Assembly (NCBI GenBank): GCA_030765055.1 | Contig: CM060947.1 | Span: 223,384,125-223,448,124, forward strand | DNA: 64,000 bases | DNA from: Mantis religiosa | Taxonomy: Eukaryota; Arthropoda; Insecta; Mantodea; Mantidae | Reading direction: 5' to 3' | Shown: in pieces, positions 48,030 through 59,541 of the stretch | Layout of the letters: each line of letters begins with the position of its first letter | How positions within the stretch are numbered: the first letter of the stretch is position 1 | The notes under the pieces: generated by a model | Seen by the model: the letters and a program-made list of their open reading frames with translations, nothing else | Told to the model about the DNA's origin: nothing | Database searches by the model: none | Made by a program: the position numbers and the translations under genes

Positions 48030-48890
48030 TTTTATTGAAAAAGTCTGAGCAGCATGCCCCATTACAATGTAATACTACATGCTTTATATTCCAAGACATC
48101 GGTTCAGAGCGACTTGCGATACATTGGCCAAAGTACATTGTTCTATTTTTTTTTTTTTTTTTAGCCTGCGACCTTTATAATACTGTTGAACCACTTATTT
48201 TAGTATAATAATATCTTAGTACTGCGCTTCTGAACTGACGTGTCGGTCATAATGATTCATTAATTTAATTTAATTAAGTTAATTTACATAACATATTTTT
48301 TAACAATGTCTTGACAAGATGACTTATTATTATTATTATTGTTAATCATCATCGTCATCAATACTGTCCAAAGCATATGAAAACATTGTACTTATATATT
48401 TGGGAAAGTTTCATATCAAATCTCCGAGTTATATTTAAATGTGATTTTCGTCGCAAACATTCTCATTAAAATTTGAGGATAACAGGACAGATGACACAAT
48501 GCTGAAAACAATTAACATTTACGTGTTGTATTAATTTACTTCAGTCGAAAATTCGAGGAGTTTGGCATCAAGAGTTTGGCGTTTACAAAAATGGCACACC
48601 AACCTACTCATCAAAGTAAGTTCCTGTTTCCTGTAGCACGGGAGCTTTGCAATTCGGGTAGACATCAGTCACTCCCCTAGAGACCTGTAACAGAAGTTAT
48701 CCTCAATGCTCTATTGTGGATCTAAGTTTGATTATTGTGTTCGCCTCTAGCACGTCTTTATCTCCTGTAATTCAAATTGTTGTATATGCAGACGAGACTA
48801 CCATTTATCCAAACCATAGTTATATTCACTCTACCATGAATCATACGATGTAAGCACGATCATAAATATAATCACACTATGACTCGTTTT
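48030..48890. other. Mostly unassigned; possible upstream LINE sequence
   Basis: One frame near 48735-48800 reads SPVIQIVVYADETTIYPNHS, which resembles the YADD box of a reverse transcriptase with the second D changed to E. It sits upstream of a LINE RNase H in the same orientation. A single short motif; weak. Confidence 0.3.
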
Positions 48891-48894
48891 ACAT

Positions 48895-49625
48895 GCTTCT
48901 GGCGTTAGCGTGGCGTGTGCATGGATCCCTGGTCACGTAGGCTTACGGGGGAATGAAATGGCGGATTCAGCAGTCAAGACGGCTACCATGAAGCCCAGAG
49001 TTCGAGTATCACCTGTGACATTATAAGATTTTAGGGCCGTATTGCGGAGAGCTGTACAAACCTGCTGGCCGGAAGAGTGGTCTGCTCTCCGCAGCAATAA
49101 ACTTAGATCTGTGAAAGAACTTCCGATTCCCTGGGTTACCTCCTGTCGCTCATCTCGTCGCGAGGAGAAGAGTTTGGCTCGGTTGCGTATTGGGCACTGC
49201 TTTTTACTCATAGTTTTCTTTTTAAAAAGGAGCCTGTTCATCTGTGTCCGTTTTGCAATGAAGCGTTATCTGTACGACACGTACTGCTAGAGTGTTTTTA
49301 CGTAGCACACCTTAGGACGTCTCTGCAGCTGCCGGACAGCTTCCCAGAAATGCTAGCGGACGATAACACAGTAGTGGAGAAGGTATTTAGATTCTTTTCT
49401 AGGATAGACTTTAGGATTTAATGAAGCGAATTTTTGGCAGTTAAGATTTATATTTCTTTTTGTTTTTGTAGTTTGTTATGTGCATGTACTTTTTTGAAAG
49501 TTTATTTACACTTTTATATATTTTTAGAAACTTTTATATCTGGCTTTTGCCATGACTAATTTTTTAAAGGGCGCTGATAACCTCTGCAGTTGAGCGCCCT
49601 TATACACATCATCATTACTGTGGCT
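48895..49625 (+). pseudogene. I/Jockey-type LINE: RNase H end, C-terminal domain and 3' UTR
   Basis: GVSVACAWIPGHVGLRGNEM then ADSAVKTA (48901-48990) is the end of the RNase H domain. LRSVKELPIPWVTSCRSSRR and LARLRIGHCFLL follow. Shifted frames give PVHLCPFCNEALSVRHVLLE then CFYVAHLR (C-x2-C...H...C) and a terminal FPEMLADDNTVVEKVFRFFS. The 3' UTR ends with AAAGGGCGCTGATAACCTCT and GCAGTTGAGCGCCC, an inverted pair GGGCGC/GCGCCC characteristic of I-like elements. Two or more frameshifts and an early stop after SPVTL make it dead; 5' parts missing. Confidence 0.8.
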
Positions 49626-49629
49626 CGAT

Positions 49630-50790
49630 AGTTGGTACACTTTGTTGAATTATCAAAAATGCAAATCAAGTATATTTGCATTATGCAGATGGGATTATCC
49701 TCTACCAATAACATTTCGTATACTCTGAAAATCTGAAAGTGAAATAGTAAGGTAAGTTTGTGCACCTGACAATGGAAAACACACATAAATGCCAAACTTA
49801 ACTACTCAAATGATATTGGCAAAGCTTTATCCACATTTCAGCAAAAAATCCTGATTCAGACTAACACCATGCATACATCTCTACACCTTCCTATTGAGAA
49901 CAGTTGTTTGTATTCCTGCCTCCCGTTTGGAAAGGAATTGTCACCGAAATAAAAGTAATCCAAACATTTCAAAACCAAGTTCTAGCAATTCAACCACAGC
50001 TCCGTGGTTTGTCACAGAATCAATACAATCCAATACCAAATTTCTGCACAAGTGAAATAATTCTACAACAACCAGAGTTATTTACCGCTCTCTTGTGGCG
50101 GGGGGCGGGGGAGGAATCCAGCTTCCCAGGTCGAATTAGCAGTAATATACCACCGGGCCAGTTAAACAAGATTTTCATTGTGTGAACTAAGAATTAGTAT
50201 CAACGAAAGGGAAATTGGACTTACATAGTTTCAATGTTATTTCTAGGCTATATATTAGCCATCTGTGTAGAGCACGCATGGCTATTTGACCAGTAAATCA
50301 TTACAAAAAAGATACATTTGGCTGTGTTGTAGAACTATTTTAGTGAGCAGTACCTGATCTTATAACCTAGAATTCCCAAAATCTATACCCAGAGGAGCTC
50401 AAAGAAACTTCTTCAACTTGAATTATTTCCTATTTCAATCTAAGTCTACAAGAATGAAAATGGGCGTGTTTAATGGTTCAAAAAACTGATAAAATCAAAA
50501 TTAAATCTTAAGTTAAGTGAGCTACAGTACCATCAACGTTTCTCACCTCAATACCTCTAATATTAACAAAGAACGTAGAGAGAAATACGCAGTTTAAACA
50601 GTAAAAAAATGTAATGAGATGCATTTACGTGACGCATTCTTTCGCAAAATATTCTTACAAAATCTTACTCTCCTATGTGCTTCTTGTTTACCCAAATAAA
50701 TTTCCATCGTACATTTTCTTTTTTGATACTGATAGAAGAGGACTAAAGGCAGGATTAAGATTACACGGAGGTGATTCTGCACCGAAACCT
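49630..50790. other. Unassigned sequence
   Basis: No gene or repeat recognised. A CGGGGGGCGGGGG run near 50099 is the only compositional oddity. Confidence 0.5.
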
Positions 50791-50794
50791 GTGG

Positions 50795-51037
50795 TTTATG
50801 GTACCTAAGCCCCAAGTGGGGGACAGAGCACAGTCTACCCAAGGAGTCACAACAACGCCGAGATATCTACCGATAGTTCTACCCGAAAGAGGACCACCAG
50901 ATGAGAGATGATGTGATATGATACTAGAGATGAAATGGAGGGACAGGAATGTATCATAACTTGCACTCGCAGACCCCCCACGAAACTCGAACGCCGACCT
51001 CTCGAATGCGGTCCACAGACTGAGCCATCCCGCTCGG
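50795..51037 (-). mobile_element. SINE-C copy
   Basis: Minus strand: GCCGAGCGGGATGGCTCAGT (A box), CTGTGGACCGCATTCGAGAG, GTCGGCGTTCGAGTTTCGTG (B box). The body contains CATTTCATCTCTAGTATCAT and ends at GTGGGGGC-like sequence near 50810. Same family as the unit nested in SINE-A in both arms. Confidence 0.75.
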
Positions 51038-51516
51038 CAATAAAAGGCAAGTAATTAAATTAGTTTCTTTATACGACTATGAGAAAAAAGAAATAGCCAC
51101 TTACCACTTAAAAAGCACTAGTATTCAAACATTTAAACCGATGAAAAATAATACTTCTGAGTTGGCTAAAGCACGAAGTATTGTATTTGATAAAACTCGT
51201 ATGCTTTAAAGAGATATATAATTTTGTGTTGTAAGTTTTGGTTTGCTCTTAGGTTTACGAAGTATTCAAATGAAAGCGGCTTCAAAGGTTATTTCTAAAA
51301 ATGCAAGACATACGTTTTATATCTAGAACATGTGATGTTTTAATCAAAATCGTTTATAATTTGGAAAAGAAATAAAAAATATTAAAAAATAATGCCATGT
51401 AAAGAGTAATTTAGAGCAGATGAACCTTTTGAAAATCGGTGTCGCACCTCTGCAATGCTGAAACTTAAATATACCTCTAAAATTTAATAAGTTTTTCTTT
51501 TTATGAGCCAGGCAGT

Positions 51517-51566
51517 TCTCTCTCTCACACTCTCTCTCTCTCTCACTCTTATCTCCCTCTCTCCAT
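51517..51566 (+). repeat. Interrupted (CT)n microsatellite
   Basis: About 50 bp of TCTCTC with CACA/CACT interruptions. Confidence 0.9.
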
Positions 51567-51673
51567 ATCTTTCTCACTCATATATTTCTCTTAATATTCC
51601 TTTTCTGGAATAAGAGAATAGGTGTACTTGAACTGAAATTTAAGCATAACATTTAGAATAGAATGCTTACTAG

Positions 51674-51745
51674 ATAGACCGAGGGAGTGGCTCTCCGGTA
51701 GCGCTTCAGGCTCACATTCGAGAGGTCTCATGCTCGAGGTACTAC
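51674..51745 (+). mobile_element. tRNA-like SINE head fragment
   Basis: GAGGGAGTGGCTCTCCGGTA resembles an A box with a D arm, and GGTCTCATGCTCGAGGTAC a weak B box, in the order and spacing of the SINE heads elsewhere in the window. It has no matching acceptor ends, so it is not a tRNA gene. Confidence 0.4.
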
Positions 51746-52008
51746 AAGGGTTATTTTGTCCTTGGCGGAGGTTGACGAATATCAAGATGGTTTCTCGACT
51801 ACTAAAAATTTCTATTTCCTTCCATTAATTTTTCTTCTCTCTTTCAGATGTACTTCTAGATTTCGACGGCGGTATCGAACAGTCAGTGGAGACGCTTGGT
51901 CAAATGAAAGCGTGCCCGAGCACATTGGAGTACAGCTTGACAATTCATCCTTATGCCTAAGCAGCAGCATTAGCTTTTTTATGCTTTACGTGGAAGGAAA
52001 AAATGGAT

Positions 52009-53010
52009 TTACCCACACCAGCCCTGACGTCCACCGTTCCGTTCAAGAGGTGGCATTCTTCCTATATTGCTCCGTGGTGATTGATGTAGGTCTTGTGAGG
52101 ACCTGTATCTAACGGAGGGTAACGGCGTGGCAGATCCGGTGGTGGCGTCCCTCGGGTGCGGTTGTCTCTGCGGGGCGGATGGGGCCCCTTGCATGGGTGC
52201 TAGTGCCCTTGTGAGGTCTCTGATGTTGTCAGTGATGGAGTTCTGATGCATCCTAAGAGCTCCCTCGAGCTTAGCTGGCGTGAAGCGGCGTGTAGTGCTG
52301 AAGTTCTGGAGTAGTTCCGTGGCTTTCTCTGTAGTGGCGTGTGACGTTTTAATATGTTGGAGTAGCTGTGAGTCTGACTGATGTTTGAGGGCTTTGGCAT
52401 AGGTGAGATGTTGTACTGTATGGCGAGTTTGGGTGTGAATGCGAGGGTAATTGCGTGTAGGGTGTGATTGGTGAGGAAGTTGATGTGTGCGGTAAGGTTG
52501 GTGTGGCTGCTGCTGCTGTGTGCGGCTTTTCCTCGTGCTTCTCGGGCACCCCACTTGTCCGGTGAAGTGCCCTGTCTGGTTGCAGGTGGCACAGTACAGC
52601 GGGCGACGCGTCAGATCATGTCGGGTGCAGGCTGTGATGAGGCATGCGGCGCCACAGTAGTGACAGCGCGGGTTTTTGGCGCAGGAGTCGGCGGTGTGTC
52701 CATACTGGCAGCAGCGGCGGCAGGGGACGGGGCGGCTACCCAGTCTGGCCTCAATCTGGAGTAGCTGGCCGAAGGCTGGGATTCCACCTCTCAGCGCAGC
52801 CTGGTAGTCGCTCTCTTCTGTGAAATCTAGGCGAACTAGAGGTGAGGGTCCCCTGTAGGTGTTGTTACGCTTGGCCCTCCTTAGTGAAGGCCAGCAGTGT
52901 CGGGCTGCCTGTAAAATAAACGCGCCAGGAGATGCCTGTGCACTCATCAAATGACTGCGCTGTATGTAGGCAAGCAGCATTAAGACGGGTTTTCGAGAAT
53001 TTAATTGCAA
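52009..53010 (-). CDS. Jockey-type LINE ORF1 (Gag-like, zinc knuckles)
   Basis: A 333-codon open frame. GPSPLVRLDFTEESDYQAAL (54-73) is the usual linker before the knuckles in insect LINE ORF1 proteins. Cys/His units lie at 97-110 (CRRCCQYGHTADSC, C-x2-C-x4-H-x4-C), about 116-128 (CHYCGAACLITAC, the histidine position reads C) and 140-155 (CATCNQTGHFTGQVGC). The rest is a Gln/His/Pro/Ser-rich tail. Such proteins bind RNA in the retrotransposition particle. The start is arbitrary because homology with the copy at 63000-64000 seems to extend upstream. Near 52010 a ~245-bp segment present in the other copy is missing, and no RT follows, so the element is defective although the frame is open. Confidence 0.8.
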   Translation of the reverse strand: MQLNSRKPVLMLLAYIQRSHLMSAQASPGAFILQAARHCWPSLRRAKRNNTYRGPSPLVRLDFTEESDYQAALRGGIPAFGQLLQIEARLGSRPVPCRRCCQYGHTADSCAKNPRCHYCGAACLITACTRHDLTRRPLYCATCNQTGHFTGQVGCPRSTRKSRTQQQQPHQPYRTHQLPHQSHPTRNYPRIHTQTRHTVQHLTYAKALKHQSDSQLLQHIKTSHATTEKATELLQNFSTTRRFTPAKLEGALRMHQNSITDNIRDLTRALAPMQGAPSAPQRQPHPRDATTGSATPLPSVRYRSSQDLHQSPRSNIGRMPPLERNGGRQGWCG

Positions 53011-53014
53011 GGCA

Positions 53015-55925
53015 CTTCGCGTGTCCAGGCAATCTGCAGCCTCCCGTGGTTCCTTCGTCTCAAACCTTCCTCCTGGGGTTGTTACCCAAACTGGATTTAT
53101 ATAGATCTGTTTGCGTGTAGTTCTCCTTCATGGTTACACTAACATATAACTAACATAGCAGTAAATATCGTAAATAATGGGTATATTTAATTTGCGCAGA
53201 AGCTGAGCAAAGCTGAAAAATGGCAAATGTAATATGACAGGTTTCCCAATAAAGACAAACACTGTTTGGTTGACTCCTTAAAAGGTAATTTTAATATTTT
53301 AAATATGGAATTAAATTTAATTTTAAAATGAATAAGAAGTATTACTAACAAGTGACTGCTAATTATTTCCCTTTTTTATCGGAGATATGGCAGCAAATCA
53401 AAATACGCACAGCGTATTTGCTTATCCTCATTAGAGCTTATCTCAAATACAGCATAGCTTGTTGTGTTTCCCTGGAATATTTACGTTTGGGATACCTCTA
53501 CTTTCTGTCCATAATAACTGGCTCTAATGTACTGTCGTCCTTTGGATGAAATTTGCTCATTCATTTGTATTATTTATATCTCCAAATATAAAGCAGCTCA
53601 GGTTTGCGTGTTTATTTCATGTATTGATCCTGTTCGAACGGTGCCCGACTCCTAGTCCATTACATAAGGTATACCAAACGAGTTGGTGTATCATTTCCCA
53701 GTGAGACCAGATTCAAGGAAAAAGCCTAGTCTGTTGCTACATTAGCATTGTTGCCAGGCGACGCCTTATATACCCCTAAGTTTGCATGAATTCCTTTCTC
53801 TCAAAATTAAACGAAGGAATTTATCAGTTTGAACACAAAATCAGAAGAAGTGATGTCTGCAACCCTTTGAGTTTTGTTATTAAAGCAATAATCATTAATA
53901 CTAAGGATAGGATGGTTTAAAAACAATATTAATGTGTGTGAAATAATTTTAATATCAATTATGCTATTTGAGACTGCGAATTGTATATCGTTAGTCGCTA
54001 ATTACTGTCAATAGTTTTTAAAAAGTTTAGTTAGTTATTTGTATCGTGTTCATAAAATATTAAATGTTTAGTAGAACCAACTTCTTAAACTGCCAACGTA
54101 ACCTTCTGGATGTTACATTATTCTAAAGCAATAATGTTTGAGTTCATTAATCTTAATTTGTGTTAAAGATTGTTAGTTTAATGACAATTGTGAAAAATCT
54201 TGAGTTTGAAGAATATTCATTATTTAATTAACTGTGTTATAGTACTAATTTGTAATTAACATTTAGCTAAACGTTTACACACATGGCCCTGTATGTTTTG
54301 TAGTCTCAAACAAATTCTGTAGGAAATACGTATAAAAGTACATACATTTTGAACCTTGTGTTTAATACATAATTTGCTTAGGGGTACTGACAGAAGAAAA
54401 GGTAGAAAATGGCATTTATAACAATGTAGTAAAAGAAGTTTTGTAACAAGAGGTGGAATAAGAACAGCTGAAGTCGCAATAACTTGTGATAGGCTATTGT
54501 TACTCATTTTGCTTGACAGTGAATCAAACACGTGAACACAATGTGAACTCTCGATCGAGCAAATGTCCATTTCTCATGAGAGCACATACCAAACAGAACC
54601 TCAAATCATAGCAGGTTTTATCGAGCTGTCATCGGCTCTTAACCCTGACACACTTACTCAATAACTCACTCATCCAGAGTTAGATATATTCTTTGTTACT
54701 TTTTAATGAATTGGGCACGAAATAACGAGTGAGTCGTATTACATACTATATAAAATCAACGAGAAAAGTTCAGATCTTCACAGCTCTACTAACAAATGAA
54801 GTAATGAACAATTTGTACAAAATAATTTTCAAAACTAAGCTGCTTTTAACTTTATATTAATTAAGCTAGACATTCGTATAAATGTAGTTATTACATATTT
54901 ACTTGTAGATACAAAGGAAGTAGGGAAATTCAGCAGATTTAAGTGATAAATCTTTTAAGACTTGTCGACATCTGGTGGCTTTGAAATTGCGTTCTCTGTG
55001 CAAAAGCAGCACAAAACACTTTCGATTTGACAAAATCATATCTTGAGTATTGTAAAATTGAAATCAATAACAGTAAATATCTGAGACACTATTTTTTGAC
55101 TAAATGATAAAATAATTTCCACTTGTTATGAAATACGACTTTTTCTGTTACCTATGCAAAAGACATTCATAATAAATATTACTTTAGAGGTTATTCTCAT
55201 AGAATTAAACATGTGTATATATAATAAAACCTGCCTAAAACGGGCCCCGTATATGCCGGAAACCTGTAAAAACGGAAAATAAATTTCTGGAACAGAGCTT
55301 TTTCCCATGTAAAATTACACGCTAGGCCAGACAATAGCTTAACGCGAAAAAATGAAATATTTTTCGAAAACCGTTTGAGTAAGTAACCTGATTAAAACAT
55401 ATTTATTTACGTGTAATGGGTTACAACGTACTTATTTTAAAAATTGCAATAATTTTGAGGGCGACTGTACTTGCACCGAAGTCCTGTGAAGCATAAAATC
55501 ATAAAGTGTAATCCTTAGAGGAAAAGAGGAAACAAAACACTAGCTCTCTCAACTGTCTTCCAACCCACATGATAAGGGTACAACTGTTTTGCATTGTGTT
55601 CATTCTCCTTTTCTTTCTTACAAGTGATAAAGTAGGAGTGGAAGAAAACTGTGAACGTTGGTGGTTTTTAAAAACAAAGTTTCTGTGTACACAACTGTAA
55701 ATTAAGTTCTAAACATAAGATAGTATCGCTGGAGGATAAAAATTAAGGTTACTGAAGGACACAGAAGAACAAACATCGAACCAAAGAATTAACTGTATTA
55801 CTTGAACTGGAAAAGTTCAAATTTATAATATTTTCGAAAAATAAAAATTAAATACGAGTGGTTAAACGGAACAGCAAAGCATGTCAAACCCATCACAAAA
55901 TATAGAGTATGGCGAGCTGAATCAT
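53015..55925. other. Unassigned AT-rich sequence (~2.9 kb)
   Basis: The longest stretch outside the arms in which I recognise nothing. It has no persuasive open frame, exon pattern, SINE head or microsatellite. The frame at 54256-54570 has no recognisable motif. Confidence 0.5.
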
Positions 55926-55929
55926 ACTG

Positions 55930-56385
55930 TCACGGAGTCATTATTTACGATAGGCGGAGACGCGCATAAACAGACAGTCCAAGGCAGAGATAAAGATAGT
56001 GCGGAGATAAAAGGCTTGCCGGCACAGATAACGTGAGACGTCTGGAACGTTCCCGTTTCGTCTAGTGATAGAGCATTCGATTTCCTGTTCGTTACAGAAC
56101 AGTCTGGAATCCTGGATGGTCGTGTATAAAAAGAAGTGGCTAGTTTATCGAGTCAGTCGTAAACAGTAATCAACAGTTGTAAGGTGTTGTAACGAGATTT
56201 GATGTTGTAAACAGATGTAATCAGAACGCTGTTTGTTGTGGTCATCGACCTTGGTAGATTGTGATTGTGTATGTGACGTAATTCTGCTGGTGAAAAGTGT
56301 ATTTCTACGGAAATAAAGAACGTTTTAAATTTCTGCAAATTGGACTTTTAATTCTACGAATCCACAAAGTCACAATACTGCGTTC
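55930..56385 (+). mobile_element. Solo-LTR-like sequence, copy 2
   Basis: TGTCACGGAGTCATTATTTA at 55930 is a plausible LTR start. TATAAAAAG is at 56125 and GAGTCAGTCG at 56151 (initiator TCAGT about 28 bp from the TATA start). AATAAAG is at 56312, then ATTTCTGCAAATTGGACTTT and CACAAAGTCACAATACTG. The end matches 46580-46655. No internal coding region follows, so it is probably a solo LTR. Confidence 0.6.
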
Positions 56386-56450
56386 GAGGGGTTTGTGGGT
56401 GCGCGCGCTACAAGAATTGCCACTTCTGAACCATTGCTTCAGACTCAAGC

Positions 56451-57550
56451 TTTAGAGACATCTGAGTGCAGAGGGTCTACTCCCATTAGCCTTGCTCCCG
56501 TAGGAACAAGACCCGGGCCTCTTAAAACCAGGGAGTATCCGAGCTGTCCCAAAGGGCGCTCGGCATCCTCCGTGGGGCTTTCCATTAGGGCAAGACCTAG
56601 TTTCCTAACAAGCCTCCCCATCTGGTCCTAGGGACACAAGACGGGACGGAAGTGGATACGCCACTTACGCGCGTCAACACTCAAGGTGAAGACTACCGAT
56701 ATGACCTCGGTGGGGCCGCCTGGTGATCTAGCACACCTTCTACTAGCTGAGCAGGCTAGTACCCGGAAACTTAATGGCTCCCCTCAACCCCGTCCGAAGA
56801 CGTACCCAATCTCCCACGGGTATCGGGAACCACTGCCCCCTCGAGACCAACCCATTCCGAACTACTCCCGAAGGAGGGGCTCGGCTGCTCGGCCCGAGGT
56901 TCCTCTAGTAACGTCAGAGGTACCACGAGTGCTAAGGGTCCGCAGCGCCCGCACTTTGGCAGCTGAAAGGGACGGATCCCTTCCCCTACGGGAAGCTTTA
57001 GAGACAGTTTAAGCGCAGAGGTTCTACTCCCATTAGTCCTGGACACGTAGGACCAAGGACCCGGGCCTCCTTCTACCCGGGAGCGATGGATACTCCGGGG
57101 CTCTTTCCATAGGGCAATATCTAATTTCTTAAAAAGCCCCCCCCCCCCATCTGAACTCAACGTCAAGACGGGATGGAAGTGGATACGCCACTTACGCGCG
57201 TCAACCCCGCAGGGAAGACTACCGATAACCTCGGTGGGGCCGCAGGTGATCTAGCACACCCACTTCTAGCTCTGCAGGCTAGCACCCGGGACTATTAAGG
57301 CAACCCTCTGCCCCTTCCGGGTGGCCCTGGCGGCCTGGCCGGAAGTACCCATTTACCCGTGGGCTAACGGGAACCACTGCCCCCTCGAGACCAACCCATT
57401 CCGAACAACTCCCATTCGGGAAGGGCTCGGCTGTTCGGCCCGAGGTTCCTCTAGTAACGTCAGAGGTACCACGAGTGCTAAGGGTCCGCAGTGCCCACAC
57501 TTTGGCAGCTGAAGGGGACGGATCCCCTCCCCTACGAAGCTTTAGAGACA
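56451..57550 (+). repeat. Tandem 545-bp GC-rich repeat, two full units
   Basis: Units 56451-56996 and 56997-57540 both start at AGCTTTAGAGACA, which recurs a third time at 57541. They share TCTACTCCCATTAG, GACCCGGGCCTC, GGATACGCCACTTACGCGCG, GGTGATCTAGCACACC, CCCTCGAGACCAACCCATTC, and AGGTACCACGAGTGCTAAGG followed by GTCCGCAG. The core matches the single copies in the inverted arms. GC content is far above the surroundings. Frames differ between units, so coding is not supported. Confidence 0.9.
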
Positions 57551-57724
57551 GCTAGAAAATCAGACAAAGACAATTGCAGGCTTCCAAACGAGAGTTTCAA
57601 ACATCGCCATAACATTGTTTTGAATTCTCTGTGTTGCGAAGCAAATGATGTTCATATGCAGACAGTTGCAAATTGAAAATGAAAATTGTAAACAGACAGA
57701 GAAATTAGGCTATAAACTACAATT

Positions 57725-58455
57725 ATGTAAGTTGAAAGTCTTCTTCTTCTTCTTCACCTCATGGATTAGACTCTCGCCTGTTCCGTCTTCACAGTGTCTC
57801 CTTCCACCTTTTCCTACTTTTGGCAGTCTTGTATCATCCATTCTTCCAACATGTTCAAACCATCTTCTGTACCTATCCGTTCTTGAGGTGATAGCTTCCA
57901 CTTGTAATTCATTTCTTATATTTTCATTTCTGACTCTATCTTCTCTTGTACATCCTTCTGTTCTTCTCAAGAATCTCATTTCGCAACTTTGTATTCTGCT
58001 GATGGTTCTTTGTGTAGGTACCCAGTTTTCACATCCATAAAGTAACGTTGGGACCGCCATGGTGTTATAAAATTTTATTCTAGTTTCAGATATTGTTTTA
58101 TTCTTTAGGGTTTTGTGAATTGTTCCACAAATTATTTGAAATCTCATTAATTTTTCTTCGTATCTTTATCTTTCTCATTGCTGATTTCACACCCTAAATA
58201 ATTGAAGGAAGATACTTGTTCCAATACTTTGTCATTAACGACTATTTTCGACCTTATTGGTATTTTGCCCCAGTTTGCTATTATGTTTGACTTTTCTATT
58301 GATATTTCAACATTAAAACTTTTGCATTTTTTGTTAGGGTGGTGTATTGAACGTTGTAGATGATCTTCTGTTTCCTGTATAATTACCACGTCGTCTGCAT
58401 ATAATAAAACATTTAAAATATTTCTTTGGGATACTTTTATGCCTACGTCAATTGA
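57725..58455 (-). pseudogene. RTE-type LINE reverse transcriptase fragment
   Basis: The minus strand starts beside a (GT)n tract with VGIKVSQRNILNVLLYADDV. YADD, the RT catalytic box, is at 58401-58390. It continues VIIQETEDHLQRSIHHPNKK, CKSFNVEISIEKSN and VLEQVSSFNYLGCEIS (58389-58147). After a frameshift come MRFQIICGTIHKTLKNKTIS, RIKFYNTMAVPTLLYGCENW, RIQSCEMRFLRRTEGCTRED and DRYRRWFEHVGRMDDTRLPK, the thumb/C-terminal region of arthropod RTE-like 'endonuclease-reverse transcriptase' proteins. Endonuclease and the first half of RT are missing. The 5' truncation at the microsatellite and one frameshift make it dead. Confidence 0.85.
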
Positions 58456-58478
58456 ATGTGTGTGAATTGAATGTGAAT

Positions 58479-58480
<2 letters not shown>

Positions 58481-58536
<56 letters not shown>
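58481..58536 (+). repeat. (TG)n microsatellite
   Basis: Perfect TG for about 56 bp, adjoining the truncated end of the RTE fragment. Confidence 0.97.
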
Positions 58537-58538
<2 letters not shown>

Positions 58539-58539
58539 C

Positions 58540-59539
58540 TTATTATTATTAATGCTTCATTTTATTTATACCTTAAATGTAAATCTGTGTGACTATTCCG
58601 TCATTTCTTTGTACTCAAACACAATACTCTGCTACAGGGAAACCTATGAAAATGCGTACGATTGCGATCCGTTTTAGAAATGTTTTACTGTATTTTGTTC
58701 ACCATGTAAGTATCTTAGGCTTATAGTAATTTAATTAAAATCGTCATAACCATTTTAGAGAGAATCGTAATATCCTAAATACATTTTTTCAGATGTAAAG
58801 GTACCTAAAACTTAAAATACCGCCACATGTAGTTGACCCATGAAAAGAAATTTATCGAAAATTAAAAACTAAAATAATTCAGTGATTTTCAAAACGAATA
58901 TTTCCGGAGAAATTTCGATATTCAAATCTCTGAGTGGAATACAATGATTTCTCTACTTCGGGTAAGTGCACGATGGAGAAAGTAAAAGAGCGCGTTGATA
59001 CAGGAGTACACTAAAGAGGAAGAAAAAGAGAAAAAAATGAATATAGGAGGGTTGATTGCTAAAGGAAAGAAGTTTAGGCTGATCCACTTAAAATAATTTT
59101 AAAATCTGAAATTTTGTTTTTGTTCAGCCTTAAAATGAACCTAGGAAGGATTAACGGATAAGCTAGACACAAGTTTCTTGACTGCAGCGCAAAATCGTAA
59201 TAAGCGCCTAAGGATTAACTCATATATCCCCTCATACAAAACATTTCAGTTAAAACAATTCACAGCGTTAGAGTTTCTCTCAATTTCTGTAGTGGCGTGT
59301 TGTCCCGAAAGGCTAAAATTTTATAAAAGACAACCAGCTCCGATTTGCTCTATTTGTTTTTCGTACTTTATTGTATGTCAGGTTATTGATATCTCGCTTT
59401 TCTACAAGATAACCAGCAAACGTAGCACTTGTCAGTGCAGGTCAATAGACCTCAACCCTCTGCCATTTAGTACTTAAATTCAACGATTCCCAAATATACT
59501 ACAAAAAATTACAACATGAATGCCAGTAATTGCAATATG
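58540..59539. other. Unassigned AT-rich sequence
   Basis: No gene or repeat recognised between the TG tract and the mariner. Confidence 0.5.
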
Positions 59540-59541
59540 TA

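Noticed and set aside
51829..51850. Splice acceptor-like pyrimidine tract with AG, suggesting an exon
   Set aside because: The sequence after it hits a stop within a few codons and no donor or neighbouring exon can be paired with it.
54256..54570. 104-codon frame in an otherwise empty stretch
   Set aside because: No motif, no neighbouring gene structure; length is within chance for this composition.
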